In this document: in pieces, positions 32,963 through 37,325 of the stretch | How the letters are laid out: the number at the start of each line of letters is the position of its first letter | Position numbering within the stretch: the first letter of the stretch is position 1 | NCBI GenBank assembly: GCA_963575745.1 | Contig: CAUYUJ010016899.1 | Coordinates: 189,175 to 226,499, forward strand | Origin: Prorocentrum cordatum | Lineage: Eukaryota > Sar > Dinophyceae > Prorocentrales > Prorocentraceae | Direction of reading: 5' to 3' | Length of the DNA: 37,325 nucleotides | Made by a program: the position numbers and the translations under genes | Notes under the pieces: model-generated | Database searches by the model: none | What the model was told of the DNA's origin: nothing | The model's input: only the letters and a program-made list of their open reading frames with translations

Positions 32963-33302
32963 TTCTCTTCGCCCCTCTCCTGGCCATCTCTGGAGATTAA
33001 CGTAACATTTTTCCGCGAAAGGGACTCCAGCCCCGTGGCAACTTGAACATGCGGCGGGAAGTACTCAGCGTGGTTTCTTAAACCATCCGGGTATGCTCCA
33101 GCGCCCTGCTTTACAAGCGGCATCGCGGTGGTTCTCTATCGGAGACGCCTACGGCGAATCACTACCGCCCCCTGCCTTTGTGGAAGCGTCTGTGTGGCCG
33201 AACGTTGTGCGAGAGCTATCGGACCATGTCTTCCCGCAGCTGTCGTTGAAACCTATCGTAGAACACGTTAGGAAGGGGATCATGAGGATAATGATGACCA
33301 GA
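32963..33302. other. No gene seen
   Basis: Unique-looking DNA. A 71-codon + frame (33093-33308) has a mixed, protein-like composition (SIGDAYGESLPPPAFVEASV) but no recognised domain or splice signal; it is noted as a weak exon candidate. Confidence 0.35.
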
Positions 33303-33371
33303 GATTAGGAGGAGGAGCAGGAGGAGGAGGATGAGGGGGAGGAAGAGGAGGAGGAGATGCAGGAGGAGGAC
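33303..33371 (+). repeat. (GGA)n polypurine tract
   Basis: GGAGGAGCAGGAGGAGGAGG-type repeat of about 65 bp. Confidence 0.92.
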
Positions 33372-33485
33372 GACTCTTGAGCTCCAAGACGGCCCGAGAC
33401 GAGCCCCGGAGGGCCCCGCAAGATTCCCCAGATAATCTCAAGAAGGCCACAGGAGGCCACAGGAGGTCCCCCAGTGGCGCTGAAT

Positions 33486-33546
33486 CCCCTCCCCTGGCGG
33501 CGCCTCCGGCGCCGCCCCTTGCGCGCCCCGCGCGCCAGGGGAGGGG
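33486..33546. repeat. GC-rich foldback, perfect 14-bp arms
   Basis: CCCCTCCCCTGGCG (33486-33499) and CGCCAGGGGAGGGG (33533-33546) are perfect inverted repeats around a GC-rich loop. The following 35 bp (CAGCGC, AGAAG, TGCGCGGA) recur after the foldback at 36913-37052, so this is a dispersed element. Confidence 0.75.
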
Positions 33547-33964
33547 GTCCCAGCGCTTATCTAAGAAGCCTGCGCGGACCTTCGAACGCTTGTGCCCGTG
33601 CCCACATCTGAGCGGCGGAGCACACGGGGGCCGACTGCGCGGGCATTCGCGCGTAAGCTTCCCGCGCAAGGTCGCGCATGCGGGCCCTCTTATCCTCCCG
33701 GTGTGCCACGCTGGCGGCCCGGGTAAGCCGCGGCCTAAGGTTGCTGTGTCCTCTCGCGTAAGACTTGGAGGCGGCCGGGGGTCTGAATTGGACGGCCCCC
33801 CCGAAAATCCGTCAGGAAAAAGGCTGTGAGGGCAAATCTGCTATAAATCCGTCCTGGGACCCCTCCCAGGGTCCATCTAGTTTAGCTTTTCACTGCAGAT
33901 CCGTTTTTCAGTCCTGGGGCCCGACAGCGGCCTCCCCGGAGGCCGACGGAAGCAACAGCTTGTC
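33547..33964. other. No gene accepted
   Basis: GC-rich DNA with overlapping frames on both strands. The first 35 bp belongs to the foldback family. Nothing else is recognised. Confidence 0.4.
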
Positions 33965-34052
33965 CGAACCCAGATTTTCGAGCCTGCCCGCCCTTCCTGC
34001 TGGCCGGAGCCAGTGCCGGGCCACCTCGGACCCCCAGCCGGCTCCAGCGCGA
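33965..34052 (+). repeat. Dispersed family R2, copy 3
   Basis: CCTTCCTGCTGGCCGGAGCC, GGGCCACCTCGGACCC and AGCCGGCTCC align with 32149-32230 (opposite strand) and 12455-12530 (same strand). It ends shortly before a CTTCTCGTTGCTCCTCTTAG acceptor-like site. Confidence 0.8.
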
Positions 34053-34089
34053 GGCCCGCCGCTGCCTTCTCGTTGCTCCTCTTAGGAGA

Positions 34090-34148
34090 CCACATGCGAA
34101 CCCTGCCCCTACCCCCCGCGATTTCTGAGGGGGAGGGTTCGCATGTGG
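34090..34148. repeat. Hairpin with perfect 15-bp arms
   Basis: CCACATGCGAACCCT (34090-34104) and AGGGTTCGCATGTGG (34134-34148) are perfect inverted repeats around a 29-base loop. It lies between two acceptor-like sites. Confidence 0.85.
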
Positions 34149-34173
34149 CCCCCTACCTCTTGCTCCCCCGGAG

Positions 34174-34304
34174 GAGTGGCGCACGGGGCCCTGCCACGAG
34201 ACCCTGAAGGTGCCGCGGAGGCTCCTGTTCTCCACCCCCGAGCGGGACCCGTGCGAGCCCCCCGCGCCCGAGGTCGGAGGGCACCAGCCGCACGCGCACG
34301 GGAG
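34174..34304 (+). CDS. Candidate exon (unknown protein)
   Basis: It follows CTACCTCTTGCTCCCCCGGAG and ends before a GTTGGC site; an earlier GTCGGA site at 34274 is an alternative. The frame reads EWRTGPCHETLKVPRRLLFS and then TPERDPCEPPAPEVGGH, a composition that looks like real protein. No family is recognised. Just downstream lies the MITE at 34376, which would then be in an intron. Confidence 0.35.
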
Positions 34305-34375
34305 GTTGGCGTCGTGTCGACCAGCGGCGACCCTGCCGCCGGCGTTTCGACGTTGAACGCCGCCGGCGACCTAGA

Positions 34376-34577
34376 TGCGGGCAATATTTATATCCATATC
34401 CAGTGCGTCTTGGACTTTCTTGGAAGGGGCGCCGCAAGGCCGATGCGCACTGGATATGGATTAAAAATTAGCCTTTTGGAGGCAGATTATAATCCATATC
34501 CAGTGCGCCTCATGTTTCTTGGGAAGAGTGTCCGAGACTCCAAGACGCACTGGATGTGGATAAAGACATTGCCCGCA
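34376..34577. mobile_element. MITE, 202 bp, with 5-bp target site duplication
   Basis: Termini are TGCGGGCAAT and ATTGCCCGCA, a perfect 10-bp inverted pair inside arms of about 40 bp that share TCCAGTGCGTCTTGGA at their inner ends. CTAGA flanks it on both sides (34371-34375 and 34578-34582). Inside, a second ATCCATATCCAGTGCG / CGCACTGGATATGGAT pair makes a nested double hairpin. There is no coding capacity, so movement would need a transposase from elsewhere. The superfamily cannot be assigned from one copy. Confidence 0.85.
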
Positions 34578-34697
34578 CTAGAAGCAACCGGTCGATGTTG
34601 AACGATCTGACGTTTTGGACATCGGTCGGTCGTTCAAGGTTGAACGATCCCCGCGGCGTCAGGAACCAACGTCGAAGTCGGCATTACACGAGCCTGC

Positions 34698-35046
34698 CGT
34701 GCACCGATCCTGGCCAGGTCGATCCTGGCTCAGGATCAGTGCATATGCCTTCCTGTCCAAACCAGGAGGGCGTATGCACCGATGCTGGGCCCAGGACGCA
34801 GACATACGGCCGCATCCAATTTTTCGATGTGTGGGCCCTTGGAGGTCTGGACACGATCCCCAGGGCCAGTTTCTCGTCCTGAATCGTTTTTCGAGGCGCG
34901 GCGAGGGCCCCCGGAGGCCACAAACGGACCCAAACACCCCGCCGCTCCAAATGTGTCGGAGCCTCGGATTTCCTGCTTCCTGCCCAAGCCAGGAGGGCGT
35001 ATGCTGCGATCCTGGACCCAGGACGAGCCTGGCCAGGATCGGTGTA
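34698..35046. repeat. Composite of direct and inverted repeats around family R1
   Basis: CCAGGAGGGCGTATGC occurs at about 34763 and 34990, part of a direct repeat of roughly 45 bp. GTGCACCGATCCTGGCCAGG near 34699 is inverted as CCTGGCCAGGATCGGTGTAC near 35029. An 11-bp palindrome pair GTGCATATGCC / GGCGTATGCAC sits at 34739-34779. Family R1 fills the interval. Confidence 0.7.
34818..34975 (+). repeat. Dispersed family R1, best copy
   Basis: TTTTTCGATGTGTGGGCCC, GGCGAGGGCCCCCGGAGGCC and TCGGAGCCTCGG align with 31707-31867. The second half matches 11085-11210, and the first 20 bases recur at 37302 near the window end. Confidence 0.75.
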
Positions 35047-35936
35047 CGGTAATTAGGTCTGCGCCGCGTTGACGCTGCGGCGACGCCAGCGTGGGCATGC
35101 CAGGTTGAACGCCGCCACAGTGGCCCAGAACCGGCCGAAGGCGTCAGAAACCAACGCCCGCGACATCGTGACGCGAACCAGCCGTGGGTGTGTAGCTGGC
35201 CGTCCTCCCGCGAGGGCACCTCTAGCCCGCGCCCGGTCGCCCGCCCGGCCTGCTCGCCCGCGGAGCGGCGGAGCTCGGTGCGTTGGCCCTCGAGGCTGGC
35301 GGAGTCCCAGGAGCAGGGGCAACGTTATGGGGGATGGGCTCCTCCTCTCTCTTTCTCTCTCCTCCTCCTTCTCCTCCTTCTCCTCCTCTTCCTCCGCCTC
35401 TCCTCTGGGCCAGGGGCAACGGCCCTCGCGGCTGGCGGAGTCCCAGGATCAGGGGCAACATTAGGGGGGCATAGGCTCAGGGAGGGGGGGGACTTCTCGG
35501 AGTCAAGGTCTGAGGCTTTCGTGTGTTTTCGCCAGTTCTGTGCAGTTTTTCAGCCTCGGCATTCCCTCCAGCAGCTGCGCCTCGCCGAGGGCGTTCCGGG
35601 AATGCCCGGATCATCCCGATCGGCCGCCCCAGAGCCGAGCGATGCCACGAGAGTCACCCGAGGCAGCGTTTTTGGGGGGATAACGGACGGGCTCGGGGGG
35701 GATGCCTCGACCCCGATCGCGCATGGACTCCAGATGCGGACCCGATAGCCCCGCCCCGCCCGCCCAGGAGTTTGCTGATCCGCCATCGGGGGCCCATCGC
35801 CGATCCATCTGCGATGTGTCGCCGATTCCAGGTCGATGTTCCCCCCCCCCCCCCACCCTTCCCGTACTCCCGTCCTGTTCCCCCTCTTCGTGTTCCGGGC
35901 CGATGCCGGGCACTGCCTTCTCGCTGCTCCCCACAG
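35047..35936. other. No gene accepted; GC-rich with pyrimidine tracts
   Basis: Contains a TCC/CTT-rich tract at about 35340-35402 flanked by two copies of CTGGCGGAGTCCCAGGA (35297 and 35431), a C run near 35841-35855, and long overlapping frames without domains. The end is a CCTTCTCGCTGCTCCCCACAG acceptor-like site. Confidence 0.45.
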
Positions 35937-36050
35937 GAGCCGGCCGAGGCGCCGCACGCGCCCGGCAGCGTCGCGGGCATGCTGGCGCGCGTGATCGAGA
36001 CACAGGCCGAGGGAGAAAAGAGCGGCAAGAGCTCAGACGTGCCCGCGCTG
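35937..36050 (+). CDS. Candidate exon (unknown protein; end uncertain)
   Basis: Preceded by TTCTCGCTGCTCCCCACAG, one of the best acceptor-like sites in the window. The frame reads EPAEAPHAPGSVAGMLARVI and then ETQAEGEKSGKSSDVPALW. A GC-type donor (GCAAGA) occurs at about 36023 and again at about 36052; dinoflagellate introns often use non-canonical donors, so either could apply. The frame stays open to 36125. No family is recognised. Confidence 0.35.
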
Positions 36051-36125
36051 TGGCAAGAAGCAGGACGGGGGTTCTTTGTCTGCTTTTCGACCCTCGGGGG
36101 CCCTCGTGGGGCCCCTGGACAGTGA

Positions 36126-36910
36126 AAAACACATCGGGGGAAAGATCCAGCCCTGCGGGAAGGGTCCCGTCGGAACTTCGGGGGCAGCGTACTGGCAGAG
36201 GAGGGGCATATGGACCGCCGCCACCGAGGCCAGGGAATTGGGCCCCCTGCCGGTAGGTTTTCTCGGTGACGGTGGGACGGTGGCTCATGTCTCTTCCCCG
36301 AGTATTGTCAGGCGTTCGCAAACATGGATTCAGGGGGCGTGGATTAGCGACGGGTCCCGTTTCCATGGACAGACAGACAGACAGACAGACAGAGGCCCGG
36401 TCAAACCACATGGGTTGGCCCGTAGACGGGCGAGGCTCCAGCACAGTGGCCTAAGCGCACACGTGCGTAAACGGAGAGCAAACGTTGTGCCTCCGAGGGG
36501 GGAGGGGGGAGGAAAGAAAAGAACGGGGGCGGTCCTCACTCGTGAATGCAATACTCGACGAATGCGTCCTCGTCACCATCGTGTATACTGTCATACCAGC
36601 GAGATACATTATGCAAGACATCGCGGGCGAATCCTTGGAGGCGGTCGTCCCATCTCGTCGGAGGGCGCCCGCGCGCCCTCGTAGCCCCATGCGTGTAGCC
36701 ACAGTATGGAACCCGTTTCCATGGGTAGTCGCGAATTTCTGCCGCCGAGCGAGACGGCACCGGCCGCAGTCTGTGGAGGGCACTTCCCCCGATCCATGGG
36801 TGAGGCGACCGCGCGCCAAGTCCATGGATCGCTAGTCCATGTCTGCGCGCCCCCGGTATTGAGCAAATCAGGCCATCGCATGTCTGGGTATGAGCATCGG
36901 CGTTTGACCC
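36126..36910. other. No gene accepted
   Basis: Holds a CAGA repeat (36368-36392) and, near 36862, a segment (AAATCAGG, CATCGCATGTCTGGG) that matches about 12236 (AAATCAGG, CATCGCGTGTCTGGG), so part of it is dispersed repeat. Frames overlap on both strands and lack domains. Confidence 0.45.
36368..36392 (+). repeat. (CAGA)n tetranucleotide repeat
   Basis: Six GACA units without interruption. Confidence 0.95.
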
Positions 36911-36912
36911 CC

Positions 36913-37052
36913 CTACCTGGCGCGCGGAGCGCACCAGGGGCGCCGCAGGGGGGGGGGGAGGGGCCCAGCGCAGAAGAAATCTGCGTTGGCCACCGGCGGC
37001 GGGCAGTCCGCGCTGGGGCCCCCTCCCGGCTGCGCGCTCCGCGCGCCAGGCA
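36913..37052. repeat. GC-rich foldback of about 140 bp
   Basis: CCTGGCGCGCGGAGCGC near 36916 is inverted as GCGCTCCGCGCGCCAGG near 37034, with a G run and GC-rich DNA in the loop. The flank CAGCGC, AGAAG, TGCGCGGA after the right arm matches that after 33546. Confidence 0.7.
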
Positions 37053-37132
37053 GGGGCGGTGCAGCGCCAATCCGAGAAGTTCTTGCGCGGATGTCCAAGA
37101 GTTTCTGCTTGTGCTGTTTTCTCTTCCCCCAG

Positions 37133-37262
37133 CAGGAGCGGCAGGAGGCCATGCTCCAGAACCAGTCGAGGCTCGGCATCGCTTCACCGATCCCCGTACC
37201 CACTGCGCCATGGCATTCCAGCCCCGCAAGCCCACCCCCAAGGCGGGGATGGGCCCTGGGGG
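37133..37262 (+). CDS. Candidate exon (unknown protein)
   Basis: Preceded by CTTGTGCTGTTTTCTCTTCC and CCCAG, a strong acceptor. The frame reads QERQEAMLQNQSRLGIASPI and then a Pro/Ser/Arg-rich stretch, ending before a GTGACG site. About 40 bp past that site the window ends in sequence matching the start of family R1, as in other candidate introns here. No family is recognised. Confidence 0.35.
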
Positions 37263-37325
37263 GTGACGGTCAGTGTTGCCAACTCAGACATCCAGCGCTG
37301 CAATTTTTTCAATGTGTGAACCCCC

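Noticed and set aside
34738-34780. Rho-independent terminator
   Set aside because: The palindrome lacks a T run and the context is eukaryotic; it is better read as part of a dispersed repeat.

Overview
This looks like nuclear DNA of a dinoflagellate alga. The inference rests on three things: a large non-LTR retrotransposon (LINE) polyprotein of the kind common in dinoflagellates (N-terminal zinc ribbon, APE-type endonuclease, reverse transcriptase, RNase H, C-terminal His/Cys zinc finger); a high G+C background; and extreme amounts of simple and satellite repeats with almost no long conventional gene. The species cannot be named from the sequence alone. I found no rRNA, tRNA, CRISPR array, bacterial operon or recognisable host gene.

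Layout. 1-3042: low-coding DNA with a duplicated purine-rich block, a G-rich 11-bp-period array and a long AGT microsatellite broken by a 100-N gap. 3043-9300: a chain of minisatellites (42, 10, 15, 53, about 88 and 11 bp periods) around an ATG microsatellite. 9300-14270: CT/T and GTC arrays, then GC-rich DNA holding three candidate exons on + and a foldback element. 14277-17512: a 205-codon hypothetical frame, a dispersed 'head' repeat, then GAT, GGA and decayed AT-rich triplet arrays. 17513-24526: a near full-length but broken LINE on the minus strand. 24527-26006: the same repeat types again, with a second copy of the head repeat. 26007-30800: GC-rich degenerate arrays, a 47-bp minisatellite, 1.36 kb of tetranucleotide DNA, and a satellite homologous to the one at 7.8-8.5 kb but inverted. 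30800-37325: five candidate + strand exons separated by DNA built from dispersed repeat families, including a well-defined MITE with 5-bp target site duplications.

How the parts relate. The LINE carries all the enzymatic functions in the window, but three in-frame TGA codons, about four frameshifts and an Asp-to-Asn change in RT motif A say it is dead. It sits inside GGA microsatellite DNA on both sides, so it probably landed in an existing array. The candidate exons have pyrimidine-rich AG acceptors, and several of the candidate introns share related sequence. They could belong to one or more genes with repeat-derived (introner-like) introns, but this is the least certain part of the annotation. 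Most long open frames elsewhere are by-products of repeats whose units happen to lack stops.
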